A stretch of 64,000 nt of DNA, taken from assembly GCA_026545765.1 (NCBI GenBank), contig CM048839.1:63608601-63672600 (forward strand). The letters are read 5' to 3'. Made by a program: the position numbers and the translations under genes. Source of the stretch: Plantago major. Its lineage: Eukaryota; Streptophyta; Magnoliopsida; Lamiales; Plantaginaceae. The notes under the pieces were generated by a model. It was given only the letters and a program-made list of their open reading frames with translations, did no database searches and had not been told where the DNA came from. Of this stretch, positions 53,346 to 64,000 are shown piece by piece (positions within the stretch are counted from its first letter, which is position 1; each line of letters begins with the position of its first letter).

Positions 53346-53479
53346 GTTACGTCTGATATCGATATGCCATTGTTCTTGTCCTTCCTTATATTGTTGCGGA
53401 AGAACTTTCCAATATACGATAGCGATACCATTTCGAACACCTTTGGCTTTACAGATGCGCTCTTGAAGCCTTACTAGTT

Positions 53480-55500
53480 TCTGCACCATCTTTATTTTCA
53501 TAAAATAGTGCGATTGAAATTTACCTATTCGACAATTCTTCCCTTCCTAGTAATATAGCAATGTGGATGGTTGCATATGGGGGATGTGTTTCTTTTGAAA
53601 CCTTATCCACATGTTTCTTGTGAACTTGTTGTTCTTTCAAAGGTGAGTTGCTACTCCTTTTCCTTTGTCGACTACCTAGCTTCGACGATGCTATAGGTGG
53701 TTGAAGAACCATTCTTGACTTTTTACAAGGTCGACCTTTCATCACTCTTCTTGAGGAGGAGATGAATTACTCGATTGTTCATCAAGTCCAAGTCCACCTT
53801 TCTGGAGGGATCTCGGATAGGATTGAACCTCGGTAAGAGTGTCACTAGCTTTTGCATAAGATTGGAAGGATAGCTCTTTCTTTACGAGTTCTTCATTCTC
53901 GAGCGACTTCATCATTTTCTTATTAAGTTCATCGAGGCTAGTTTGTGAGAATTTTCATTCTCGGATATCGAGCTTCGGAAAGGCTATTCCGTACTTGTTC
54001 TCGAGATACTTTGATTAGCTCGAAACCTCTTTTCAAGAGTTTCTTTGCATTCCTCTAAATTCTAGTTTTGGATTGTGCTTAGAAATTCTTTCTCATAGCG
54101 GTCGAATTCACTCTTGACCAACTCGGATCCTCAATTCCATCATCACTCTCATAATCTGAAATTGTGAATTGTTAGTTACCTCATCGACCGTAAGACACAT
54201 TTCAATGTTGGAGATATACGGACCGACAATCTCGAAACTCCACACATTTCATTCTTCTTAAGATCGAAGTCGATTACATCGTGGGTGATTCCACACAATT
54301 ACGGTGATGGTAGGTTTGAATCATGAATCTCCATCTTGAATCATCTCAATGTCTAGAGCATCAAGTTGAATTTGAATCTTCTTCCTTTCTTGATCGGTAA
54401 GGCCCTTTGATTTCTTTTGAAATTTCTTACATCCTTCTTGTCACTGTCTTGAGCTTGTTTAAGCGGGACAATCTCTCTTAAGTGACCGGGCTTTTGTGAA
54501 TAAAGCAGATATCATTTCCTATTTGCGACGGTACTAACACCTTTACGAATGGGGTGTTGAGAGTTGTTCATTTGTATGTTCTTGTCTTGATGATAGTTTG
54601 GGCGAAGATGCTTTTTCTTTTCTTCTCTCAATCTCTTGACTCAATTTCTTCATGTGTCTTCTGCGAGAGCATTTTCTTGGATGCATCTTTGGTATCCTTC
54701 TTTTCGAAGAACCTTGAGAAACTAGAGCAACACTTTGCAACTTTTGTTGTTTGTTCTCTAGTTGTCTCATAGTCTCTGATGAAAGATGAGAGAAGAGCTC
54801 TCTTTGGAGTAATATTTGGCATCCTTGATTGAAATAAAAGAACTTAGTGTGTTCCGGTTGTGATTGAGACTTGATAATAGTCTTAATCTTTTACATTAGA
54901 GTATCTATTCTTTCACCAAGTGCATATCACTCATAAGAGTAGTAAATCTGAAATCAAGTTCTTCCAGTTTCGGTGGGACCTTGTTTGAAGTTTTGGAACT
55001 TCAATTTAAGAACTTGAACTTGTTTTCTTTGGTTTTCTCGGTTCGACACAAATTTCTTCAATTAGTTGCGGTGACTTTGTAGTTTAGCACCTACGGTTTA
55101 CCTTGTATGTGCTCAGTGTCGTCGATGATGATATTGAGCTTGACCATCGATCGTGTCTCTTGGCATCTTGATGTCGAGCTCTCTTAGCTTGTCTTCATAC
55201 ATAATGCTTCCCAAGCAACGACCACTATCACTATGACCCGCATCCTTGCTTCCATCTTACTTATGCAGAGGCTTTTCTTCCGCCGGACACCTCGATGCTT
55301 GTTTGAGTTATGCGATTTTGATAGGCCCTTCATTGATGACATAGATCATCTCATCACTAATGGCCTCCGGATGGAGCATCATGTTGTTCTTCCATTTCGT
55401 AGTTTTACGGCTTCAAAGCAGGGTGCATCACTTAGAGACATACACGCACTTACAACACAAATTATATAGTCCTCGAGAAAGGGACAAAGTTCCTTCACCT
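53480..55500 (-). pseudogene. copia gag, degraded, with zinc-knuckle remnant
   Basis: Short frames only. At 54,465-54,512 the minus strand keeps C-F-x-x-H-K, then PGHL and a shifted DCP, a remnant of a CCHC knuckle. 54,822-54,543 is basic and rich in lysine and serine. 55,210-55,100 reads MYEDKLRELDIKMPRDTIDG before stops. 53,745-53,521 is a basic segment. Position between the primer site and protease is the main evidence. Confidence 0.6.
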
Positions 55501-55536
55501 ATCTGGATCTAGGTTGATCTGAAGGCTTGTGAACCT

Positions 55537-55552
55537 CACCTCTGATACCACT
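55537..55552 (-). other. primer binding site (initiator tRNA-Met type)
   Basis: On the minus strand AGTGGTATCAGAGGTG follows the LTR end directly. TGGTATCAGAGC is the copia consensus. Confidence 0.88.
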
Positions 55553-56935
55553 TGTTGGTCGGATAACGACAAAGTAAAGACTAGAGGGGGTGAATAGTCT
55601 TTTAAAACTTTTATCGATAAACCAGTTTCTCGAAACATGGGGTTTGATACTTGATCAGGCGAAAGACTTTAAGATAGGTTAGTGTAGAAACAATAAATAT
55701 GTGTGCTTTCTTTGAAATGTAAATCTGAAGGTAAATGACGGCAAGTATAGTGGTATCACGGAGGTGGCGTAATCCTCCAACTAATCCACTTGGTCTTTAC
55801 GAGACCTAGAATTCTTGGAGCAGATAATTGAGTTCACCTTACAATAATCCTATTCTAAGATTCTTAAACAAATTGTTTCTGACCAAATGTTCCCCAGTTA
55901 TTCCCGGCTCCTAGAGCTAAGTACTTCTCTACTCGAGATAACCTTGGAGTTATTCACGATTTCCCCAAATCAAGTACTTCCTCTACTCCATGCCTTGATG
56001 GTGTTGGTTATAAGGTTTTGTCGAGAGGCTTCTCGTATAACTTTTAGGTTATGTTTCGGAGAAACTAATAGAACAAAACTACTTAATACCTTGTTCGGTG
56101 GATGGCGATGCGCTCTTCTTGACCCAGTAATTGGTGTCAGATTACGGAGAATGAGCTTGAGAAAGGTGTCGATAGTTCGACTCTTTCACGAATAACAATC
56201 TCTTGTTAAGGTTCGGACAACTTAAAACTACTAGTGATTCTTGAAATGAAAGCTTTTCGAGAAAGGGTAGTAGGTGCTTGAGAGAATACTTTGCTTAATA
56301 GTGGTTGCAAGATAGAAGCGTTCTAAGGTATGTATTTTCAAGCATCTAAGTGTGTGATATATATAGATAAATTTGAGAGGCGTTTGAATTGTATACGTTG
56401 TGCTCTCTATCAAATTATATCCGTTTATATCTTGAACTATGTACTCAGAAGTCACTATCTCATTCTTCAGAGAGGACTTGCTTTTTGTAGCATTTCTGCT
56501 GATGCATTTAATGCATAGTATTGTTCATTGTCCTTTAGTCTCAACGGATACATGAGCCTTTCTGATGGCTTGCATGCTCCATACTCATGATGTCATATGT
56601 CCAGAATTATATTTCAAAAGTAGTTAATATACTCGAAAAGATTAAGGACATAGTCTTTACGGTTAGACTAAACCTTTGTCTTCATAAACCTTGTGCAATC
56701 TTCAGTCTTCTAATCTTCAGAAAAGCTCCATTGCTAGGATTGATCTTCATGGTCTTCTTGAAAATAAAAGTTACACTCTGAGACCTATAATCCTATTACA
56801 AGATTTACTAGACTAATCATACTCAGTGATTTCCTCTTTTACAATGTTCAAGTGAACCAAGAGTACTTAATCACCTTTCTGGCTAAGATAAGAACATGTG
56901 ATGAGTGATCAAAATACTATGAGATATTCCTAACA
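55553..56935 (-). repeat. Sirevirus-like 5' LTR (right copy)
   Basis: 1,383 bp from TGTTGGTCGG to TTCCTAACA, aligned with 36,048-37,450. Confidence 0.9.
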
Positions 56936-57747
56936 CGATCGCTCTTCTTGATTAATTGATGTAGATTACGGAGAATGAGCTTGAAAGGGGATCGATAGTT
57001 CAACTCTTTTACGAATAACAATCTCTTGTTAAGGTTAGGGACAACTTAGAACTACTAGTGATTCTTGAGAATGAAAGCTTTGAGAAGGGTAGTAGAGTGC
57101 TTGAGAGAATACTTTCTTTGGATGGTAAGTTTGCAAGATAGGCGTTCTAAGGTATGTATTTCTCGACATCTAAGTGTGTGATATATATAGATGAATTTGA
57201 GTTGTTGGAATGATATCCGTTAGACCTGATTCAAATTAGGTCCATACTTATCTTGAAATGAGTACTCGAAGTCCTTGTCTCATGTTTGAGAGGAGTTGTA
57301 ATGACTTTTACGGTCGACAATTAATGCACTTGTACTATTTCTTGTCTGTAGTCTTCAGCGGATACATGAGCCTTTACGATGGCTTGCATGCTCCATACTC
57401 ATGATGTCATGTGTCGAATCATATTTCAAAAGTAAGTAAATACACTTAAGAAAGGATTAAGGACATAGTCTTTACGAGTTAGACTAAACCTTGATATCTA
57501 CATAAATCTTGTGCAATCTTCAGTCTTCTAATCTTCAGAAAAGCTCTATTGCTAGGATTGATCTTCATGGTCTTCTGGAAATAAAAATTACACTCATAGA
57601 CCTATAATCCTAATACAAGATTTACTAGACTAATCATACTCAGTGATTTCCTCTTTTACAATGTTCAAGTGAGCGAGAGTACTTAATCACCTTTACGGCT
57701 AAGATAAGAACATGTGATGAGTGATCAAAATAACAAATATTCTAACA
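56936..57747 (-). repeat. partial third LTR copy, abutting the right LTR
   Basis: It begins within the LTR (equivalent to about 36,610 in the left copy) and runs to the same terminal TTCTAACA. There is no internal region between it and the complete LTR. Confidence 0.88.
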
Positions 57748-58467
57748 TAATTATTAGTGTTTTATTATTTTGTCACTCGTAATTAGTCATGATACATTGC
57801 TAGTTGGAAAGTTTGGTGATTTGGACTTTAAAGTTTACATTTGATGTATAATTTGGATATTTGAATCTATGACGTTGTTAATTGTTATCATATAGTTTTG
57901 TAATTTGGATTTAAAAAGTTAAATTTGATGTGTATTTTGCATCTCTGCAGTAGCGAGGGACCAAGGACTTAGTTTAGTGGTGGTCAGCTGACTTCAAGGA
58001 AAACTTCGAGGTCGAAGTGGGAAGCATGTCATTTCCTTTAGCACTTTCACTAGCAAAGATATGGACTTTTGGAGTCATACTTGAAGGGATACTACTTGTT
58101 ATCTGAGGCATCAACTTCGGCTAATAAACGTCTTGTGAAGTTGCGCCTTTGTATACATGATTAAGGAGATGCTAAGCGGTTTTTCGACATACATATATGC
58201 GTATTGAGGAAGCGATATTCTCGATACACTTTGTAATATAGGATTGAACTCGAATGGCTTTGGCACTCTTCATTTTGACTACTCGGAAGTTACCTAATTG
58301 AGTTTAGCTTTAGCCTCCTAGTCTGTGTAGCTTGTCAGGGCTATTTATTATTTTAGCCTTTGGCGCTGCTGTGTTGAAGTTTTTCTCTTCAACTTATAAA
58401 CTTCTTCCTTATTTGAATGAAATGTCATCCCTTTCTCAATAAAACAAAATAAAAAATAAAAATAAAG
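57748..58467. other. unassigned DNA with an A-rich tail before the plastid block
   Basis: No ORF or known element was recognised. It ends with GAATGAAATGTCATCCC followed by an A-rich run (58,439-58,467) that looks like the 3' end of a retroposed sequence. Plastid-like sequence starts right after. Confidence 0.45.
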
Positions 58468-59309
58468 TGGACTGTCTTCTTTGTTTATGTCTCCCTTTTC
58501 TTGCAGATAACTGGAAAACCCAGTGTCAAGTCTTCCTACGGTCAAAACAAAAAGACATTTTCTATTAGGTCTTCTCTTAGATAGAGGGGTGGTTTGCTAT
58601 TTTTCAGTCAATTCCATAGACAAATACAAAGACTAAATCAAGTCTCTTTCTCGCATCTATTCTCATTAAACTCTGGTAACATCCCGGATGCATCAATATA
58701 GAAATGTTTGGTCCATGAATCTGCGATCTGATAACTATCCATCTAAATCTATTTAGAGTTTAGATATAGTAGAAATTCATATTGATCTGGAAGCAAAACA
58801 AAAAAGATGGTGGAAATGACTTCTTATCTTGTTACTTTGGAATTGAATAAAAGGGTTCTGTATCTCTATAGGAAAATCCACCCTTGTTCCATAGAAAACT
58901 AGCAACAAAACAAGAAAGTGGAATCGCAGAAATATTGGTAATTCTTTCCGGAGACAAAGAAATGAAATTCAAAAGAAGAGGAGTAAAACTGGTCAATTAA
59001 ATTTCATCTCTATCGAGATTTGAATATCAGAATAGCGGATATAGTCATAATTAAACAGGCCAGGTCCTTACTTTTCTTTTGTTGATTTCAAATCTTCAAT
59101 GGATTTGATTGGTAGAGATTTTGGATGATTTAAGGGCGGCTTAGGATTATTCAGAATAATACAAATTGATTGAACAAATGTTCCATTTCAGACCAGAACT
59201 ATATACTATAGCTCAGTATAATGCTAACGTATTATCCAGTTAGTTCCTTTTTTATTCCAAAAAACTCTATACTATGACTGTTTCTCAAAGGAAATTGGGA
59301 AAAAACCAA

Positions 59310-59379
59310 AGCCCTTATCGGATTTGAACCGATGACTTACGCCTTACCATGGCGTTACTCTACCACTGAGTTAAAGGGC
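59310..59379 (-). tRNA. trnT-GGU: plastid-type trnT-GGU copy
   Basis: The minus strand opens GCCCTTTAACTCAGTGG. The anticodon arm is CGCCATGGTAAGGCG (loop with GGT), and the T arm is CGGTTCAAATCCG. Both acceptor strands look one base short. In the nucleus it is not expected to be expressed. Confidence 0.88.
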
Positions 59380-60161
59380 TTATTTTCTTTCATTTTTCGA
59401 ACGAATTACTATGTTGTAGTTGTAGCTATTTATCTACATGCATTATTCTATTCTCTATTCTATTTATAGAACTAGAGAATTAGAAAGAATAGAGAATAAT
59501 ATATTACTATAGAATGTCATATTATTTATTAGTATTAATTATTTTCTTTTATTATTCTATGCTATAGTAATTATTTATATATTTATATATTACTATTTTT
59601 GAATAGAATATTTCAATTGCATTTTATTATTTAGGTTGAAGCTATTAGCTAGACGTATAGTCTCAGTAGACTCTGTAATGGCGACACATACTTTTGAATA
59701 AAGTTTAATAGATTTAATAGAGTGATTTTCCTAGCAAGTCTGGCGTAAAACGAAATCAGCACCTTAATTTCTTTTATCCTAGTCAAAAAATGCACTTTCT
59801 GTTGATATATGATATACATGTACACTTACCAATTCGACACAAAAAAACATGTTTCCAGCAACATAATTGATTGAATAAGAATAATGTGGATGCAGAGATT
59901 CTGCTTGTCCCTGAACTACAGCTTACTTTTTTTTCTCTTAGAAAAAGGCAGAATCTTTTGTTTGATAACTTCTCGATCTCGCTTACGAAGAATGGGGATT
60001 TTAAGGAACCATTCATGAATAGGAATAACGAATCTGAAAATTCTAATTACAATTACTAATTATGAAAAAGCAAGATTCCTTAGATCTAATCATTCCATTA
60101 TATTGACAATTTCGAAAATGATATACTATGATGCTAGTATGAGGAGCGGTTGGGAAAGTGG

Positions 60162-60233
60162 GCCCCATCGTCTGGCGTGGTTTAGGACATCTCTCTCTTT
60201 CAAGGAGGCGGCGGACTGAATTCCCTGGGGGTA
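60162..60233 (+). pseudogene. trnE-UUC: plastid-type trnE-UUC copy, altered
   Basis: It starts GCCCCATCGTCT. The anticodon region CTCTTTCAAGGAG carries TTC. There is an extra CT in the anticodon stem (CTCTCTCTTT), the D arm is changed (GGCGTGGTTTAGG), and the T arm differs from the usual sequence, so folding is impaired. Confidence 0.8.
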
Positions 60234-60291
60234 GGGTACTACGAAAGGAAGTTGATCATGGATTACCAATAAGTCGAAATTGATTCTTCCT

Positions 60292-60379
60292 GGGTCGATG
60301 CCCGAGCGGTTAATGGGGGACGGACTGTAAATTCGTTGGCAATATGTTCACGCTGGTTCAAATCCAAAGCCTCGGCCCA
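60292..60379 (+). tRNA. trnY-GUA: plastid-type trnY-GUA copy
   Basis: GGGTCGATGCCCGAGCGG, anticodon GTA in GGACTGTAAATTCG, a long variable arm and GGTTCAAATCC, ending CGGCCCA. An extra G follows TAATGGGG, and AAAGC is present in the acceptor-proximal part. Confidence 0.85.
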
Positions 60380-60480
60380 AAATTCGCCAATCTACCAAGC
60401 GATGGTATATACATTTGATAAATACCCCATGGCCGAAGATAAAGGGAATTCCATTTTATGCTAGATCCCTTATTTCCGCT

Positions 60481-60556
60481 GGGATTGTAGTTCAATCTGG
60501 TTAGAGCACCGCCCTGTCATAAGGCGGAAGCTGCGGTTCGAGCCCGCTCAGTCCCG
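60481..60556 (+). pseudogene. trnD-GUC: plastid-type trnD-GUC copy, altered
   Basis: GGGATTGTAGTTCAAT.TGGTTAGAGC and anticodon GTC in CCCTGTCATAAGG, where two extra bases (AT) enlarge the loop. The T arm is GCGGTTCGAGCCCGC. The 3' end is TCAGTCCCG. Confidence 0.82.
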
Positions 60557-61122
60557 ATGGATCCAATATCCAAAAATGCATCAATTCACTTTTTTCTTTC
60601 TACGCATGAACTTCTTGCTTTCATGAACTATGCTTTCTATGAACTATGTGAAAGGGTGTCAGGGGACCTAATTTCATTCCCAAAGAAAAGGGGAGTTTCG
60701 AACTAAGTCTTTTTTTTTTTTCGCTTTTCTTTTAAGTTTGTAACTAGGTGACTAATCAGTGAAAGGACAATCTGATAATACTTCATCAGATGATTCATTG
60801 TACAATAAGGCGTAAGGTGTTATAGAAAAAAACAAACGGATGATAAATAAAGGAATTTTTGGAAGGAATTTTGGATGGATTGGGTCAGAATCCAAATTCC
60901 ATTTGATTCAGTATGGAAAATAACTTCCTATGTTATAATATTATACTATTCAAGTCTCGACGACAAATTTATTTGGTAGATTAGATATTGTTATTCGTGA
61001 TATTATTGATCTGATTCAGGACCATTGAGAAGTAATTCATTCATTGAATTTACAGACGATAAGGTTTATCATCTCTAAGGTTAAATCCTGAGAGTTATTG
61101 TGAAGTAAAAACCGATGAGATT

Positions 61123-61227
61123 ATGGAAGTAAATATTCTTGCATTTATTGCTACTGCACTATTCATTCTAGTTCCTACCGCCTTTTCTACTTATCATTTA
61201 CGTAAAACCGTTAGTCAAAATGATTAA
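61123..61227 (+). pseudogene. psbM: psbM copy with two compensating indels
   Basis: The 35-codon frame begins [20 protein letters not shown] and ends TVSQND, the photosystem II subunit M. A one-base insertion after GCCTTTT and a one-base loss in the A run before ACCGTTAG shift the frame for about nine codons. The usual hydrophobic end of the helix is replaced by STYHLRK-type residues while the total length is kept at 34 aa. Alignment to the normal plastid sequence is from memory. Nuclear copy, not expected to be functional. Confidence 0.85.
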
Positions 61228-61748
61228 TGCTATGGAATTTGAATTTGAAATTCGATTTCGTGTCTTAACTTAAATGAAATGAGCGGACTTTAATCGTCAA
61301 TATTAGATTTGATAGTATGGTAAAAAGAAATAGATGAATCTTTCTTTCACCATACTATCTACCTCTTAGTGTATATATCTATTTCTTAGCCTATAAAGGG
61401 CCTATAAAGTTTTAATTTAGAATAAATTAAGTTTCTGTAGATCAATCTACAATTGTCTTTATATATGTGTATATGAATTCCATATATTTGTTTGAAATTC
61501 ACAAAAGACCCCGATTTGCTACATCTATTTCCTTCCAATCATCCAATCCCTTTCTTTCGATAGACAAGAGGGAATCGCTTGAAAATATCTCTTTGATTCA
61601 AAGAGTATGCTTCATCTCATAGATTCTTCAGTTGGAGTTCAATGGGATAAATTCAGACATTTTTATTTTGAATAGTTCAAAACGAGTTTGAGAATGATCT
61701 ATAAAACAAAAGCTACCTTTTATTCCTCAACTCAATTAGTAATACTTT

Positions 61749-61837
61749 TTAGAGCCCACTTCTTCCCCACACTACGAGTGAAAGGAAAATGTAAAGACTA
61801 CCATTAAAGCAGCCCAAGAGAGACTTACTATATCCAT
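61749..61837 (-). pseudogene. petN: petN copy, frameshifted
   Basis: The minus strand reads MDIVSLSWAALMVVFTFS, the cytochrome b6f subunit N. One base is then missing from a C run (TTTTCCTTTC), so the remaining VWGRSGL is out of frame. The span is 89 nt where 90 is normal. Confidence 0.88.
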
Positions 61838-62304
61838 GTGAATTATGTCCCTATCTCTATAAATACGAAGGAATTTTCCATTATTTCTCACTAATAATAA
61901 TGGAATCAATTGCAGAAGTCAAAACAAAAGGATTCCGTTTGAACACTATTGAGAAATCAACCCCGATGGATTCGGATTTCAGATTAAACACAAGTAAGAT
62001 ATAAGTACATCCCAAGGAAGTTGGGAACATGCCGGAATACGAATAAAATAACAAAAAAATGCCCTCTTTTCGATAAAAGTCAATTATCGATCCAATATGG
62101 ACAAGATCGATTCTTTAGACATTCCCTTAGTGATAGAAGGGGAGTCGTGAAGTCTTGATAGCCCCTCTGCCGGTTGATTTGACTATTCGAATCAAACAAA
62201 GTATCAACAGTCTGTTTCCTCTTCTTCTCGCGGTAATCATTCTGCGGGTTATATCAGCAGAACAGAAGAGAAGAAGAAATTTCGAAGTTTTTGTTTGTTG
62301 ATCA

Positions 62305-62371
62305 GGCGACACCAGATTTGAACTGGGGAAAAGGATTTGCAGTCCCCGCCTTACCGCTCGGCCATGTCGCC
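62305..62371 (-). pseudogene. trnC-GCA: plastid-type trnC-GCA copy, shortened
   Basis: GGCGACATGGCCGAGCGG, anticodon GCA in GGACTGCAAATCC, and CAGTTCAAATCTGG, ending TGTCGCC. It is several bases shorter than usual, with losses in G, T and G runs. Confidence 0.82.
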
Positions 62372-63512
62372 AAAATGATACAAAATAGATGAGAAAATTT
62401 TCCGGATTACTGCATTTTATTGTACTTGTATTTTTGACTTCCCTTTTCCTTAATACTTTTCCTAAAGCAAACACCCTCTTGCACTTTGTGTGTGTGATCC
62501 ACGCCCTCAATTGATTATCTCATATCTGAAAATCCACCTTTGATTTTTCAATGAAAAATGAGACAATTAGCATTGTGAATTTTCAGTCGACAAATTGGAA
62601 CCATTAACTATTTCCTTACTTTGAATTCATGAACAATCCTGGATTTGAATCGCCAATTTGTGTTTACTAATAAAAAAAAAATACAAACTGAGACAGAACT
62701 AATTAGTCTTTATTTTTCCATCAAAAAACCCTTCTCATTTCCATTATAACAAAATAGATGAGTATATAAACCCCAGAACAAAAATTGTTACACAGAGATA
62801 TAGGATTTAGATATGTTGTCGATAGGAATTGTCATAAAATTATCCTATCTCACTTGAATTTGAATTCCCTATTTTTTTTCATAGAAATTATCTTATGAGA
62901 AGCACGACCCAGGTTGTCCCAAAATAAAAGAAAAATAAAAGAAGTTGGGTAGTCGAGCTATCTGTGTGTTTACTAAATGCAAACCGTCTTCTACTCAAAA
63001 AATCAAAAAAGTAAAAGCTACAAAAATATCTCTTCTCTACGAATCGTTTTTCCAATGCAATCCCTAACATAAGCAAACGCTGTGAAGGGCTATATCTATC
63101 CAACCCAACTATTTTTCTCAAATTCGAATATGTAATATCCTAATAATGGTGAATTTGAATAATTTTATTAAGGCTATTCTATCCAAAATCCTACGACTTT
63201 CTTACTATTTCTTAATATCTTAATAAGTCTAAGTAACGGAATTCTATTTCGAGGACTATTTTCTCAATTCCTTTCTGTTTGGATCTCTCAAAACTTTCCA
63301 TTTAAGTAGAAAATTCTCTTTATTCCTGCGTTCATATGTAGTTGGTACATTTCATGCCAATATAGGCAGTTGGGTAAAATTTCATGTGATTCAGTAAACA
63401 GAACAGAATAGAAATTCCATCAGTGCTAGATCGTCGATCTAATTCGATGAAGAATGTACTTACTACTTAATAATAGAATATATAATAGAATGGGATTTTT
63501 TAGAAATGCAAA

Positions 63513-64000
63513 ATGCTGGGGGTGCAAATGAGGGAATGTCTACAATACCTGGATTTAATCAGATCAATTTGAAGGATTTTGTAGGTTCATTGATCAGGGT
63601 TTGACAGAAGAACTTTCTAAGTTTCCAAAAATAGAAGATACAGATCAAGAAATCGAATTTCAATTATTTGTGGAAAGATATCAATTGGTAGAACCATTGA
63701 TAAAGGAAAGAAATGCTGTGCATGAATCACTCACCTATTCTTCGGAATTATATGTATCCGCAGGATTAATTTGGAAAACCCGTAAGGATATGCAAGAACA
63801 AACTATTTTGATTGGAAACATTCCTCTAATGAATTCCTAGGAACCTTTATAATAAATGGAATATATCGAATTGTAATCAATCAAATACTGCAAAGTCGGT
63901 ATTTATTACCGGTCAGAATTGGACCATAATGGGATTTTGGTCTATACCGGCACCATAATATCAGATTGGGAGGAAGATCAGAATTAGAGATTGATAGAAA
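63513..64000 (+). pseudogene. rpoB: rpoB copy, 5' part, frameshifted and cut by the window edge
   Basis: Plastid RNA polymerase beta subunit N-terminus. The ATG at 63,513 is followed by a one-base loss (ATGCTGGGGGTGC). The main frame (63,601-63,837) reads [35 protein letters not shown] and [11 protein letters not shown]. It then stops because one C is missing (AATTCCTAGG). Later pieces ([15 protein letters not shown]-like, DWGG with another lost G) continue to the end. Confidence 0.88.

Larger units (their letters stand above)
36048..56935 (-). mobile_element. Sirevirus-like copia LTR retrotransposon with an internal duplication
   Basis: LTRs of about 1.4 kb (36,048-37,450 and 55,553-56,935) begin TGTTGG and end CTAACA as written on the plus strand. 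The primer site beside the right LTR is the initiator-tRNA-Met type. The order on the minus strand is gag, protease, integrase, RT, RNase H, then a long 3' gene. Copia domain order, large LTRs and a 3' gene of this kind point to the Sirevirus (Maximus/SIRE) group. About 6 kb (integrase end to mid 3' gene) is present twice in tandem. The flank GAATT on the left (36,043-36,047) resembles TAATT after the partial third LTR (57,748). Confidence 0.88.
58468..64000. other. plastid-derived DNA (NUPT), trnT-psbD spacer to rpoB, continuing past the window
   Basis: Gene order and orientation (trnT -, trnE +, trnY +, trnD +, psbM +, petN -, trnC -, rpoB +) equal the ancestral angiosperm plastid order, read in reverse. 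The left boundary lies in the spacer beyond trnT and is approximate. Almost every gene has one or a few small indels. Adjoining retrotransposon DNA makes a nuclear insertion the natural reading. The spacers 59,380-60,161, 60,557-61,122, 61,228-61,748, 61,838-62,304 and 62,372-63,512 hold nothing beyond expected plastid intergenic DNA. Confidence 0.9.

Noticed and set aside
36048-57747. Two separate Sirevirus-like elements inserted side by side
   Set aside because: There is only one gag-protease, one primer site and one pair of complete LTRs. The repeated part has a constant period with a single joint, which an internal tandem duplication explains better.
58468-64000. Genuine plastid genome contig
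   Set aside because: It is contiguous with retrotransposon-rich DNA and its genes carry indels. A nuclear copy is more likely, although misassembly is not excluded.
1-64000. CRISPR arrays, bacterial operons or horizontally acquired prokaryotic genes
   Set aside because: There are no regularly spaced repeats and no prokaryotic gene organisation. The prokaryote-like genes are plastid-derived.

Overview
This window is plant nuclear DNA, from an angiosperm and most likely a eudicot. It holds one recognisable host gene, a dense nest of LTR and non-LTR retrotransposons, and a block of plastid DNA that runs off the right edge. The support is a seven-exon WAT1/nodulin-21 (EamA) transporter with canonical GT-AG introns, a Stowaway-type MITE, three LTR-retrotransposon types (Tat-like gypsy, Athila-like gypsy, Sirevirus-like copia), and plastid genes in their usual order (trnT, trnE, trnY, trnD, psbM, petN, trnC, rpoB). 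I cannot name the species.

Layout. 1-3.3 kb: AT-rich intergenic DNA with palindromes, a TA microsatellite and a probable solo LTR. 3,470-34,956 (+): a WAT1-related gene. Exons 1-6 lie at 3,470-6,769. Exon 7 lies 28 kb away at 34,836-34,956, and the joined frame is open (352 aa). The last intron (6,770-34,835) holds a MITE and a minus-strand LINE. That LINE is split by a short L1 3' end (12-bp target duplication) and by an Athila-like element (9,389-32,305, minus). The Athila-like element is split in turn by a Tat-like gypsy element (15,632-29,107, plus). The relative ages therefore read LINE, then Athila, then Tat.

34,957-36,047 is unassigned intergenic DNA. 36,048-56,935 is a minus-strand Sirevirus-like copia element with 1.4-kb LTRs, an initiator-Met type primer site, decayed gag-protease-integrase, RT-RNase H, and a long 3' gene that appears to contain introns. 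About 6 kb of its interior is repeated head to tail, so RT-RNase H and part of the 3' gene occur twice. A further partial LTR abuts it (56,936-57,747). From about 58.47 kb to the end is plastid DNA from the trnT-psbD spacer through the start of rpoB, with small indels in nearly every gene.

How it works together: only the WAT1-like gene looks intact. Its transcription must cross 28 kb of probably heterochromatic repeats. The elements are mostly non-autonomous now. The Athila-like copy has gag, protease and a 3' ORF but no RT or integrase. The Tat copy carries long antisense ORFs behind minus-strand TATA boxes. Repeat copies differ in a peculiar way (CTG in one, ACG in another) and in homopolymer length, so some apparent mutations in the repeats may be consensus errors. 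Frameshift and stop calls there should be read with that in mind.
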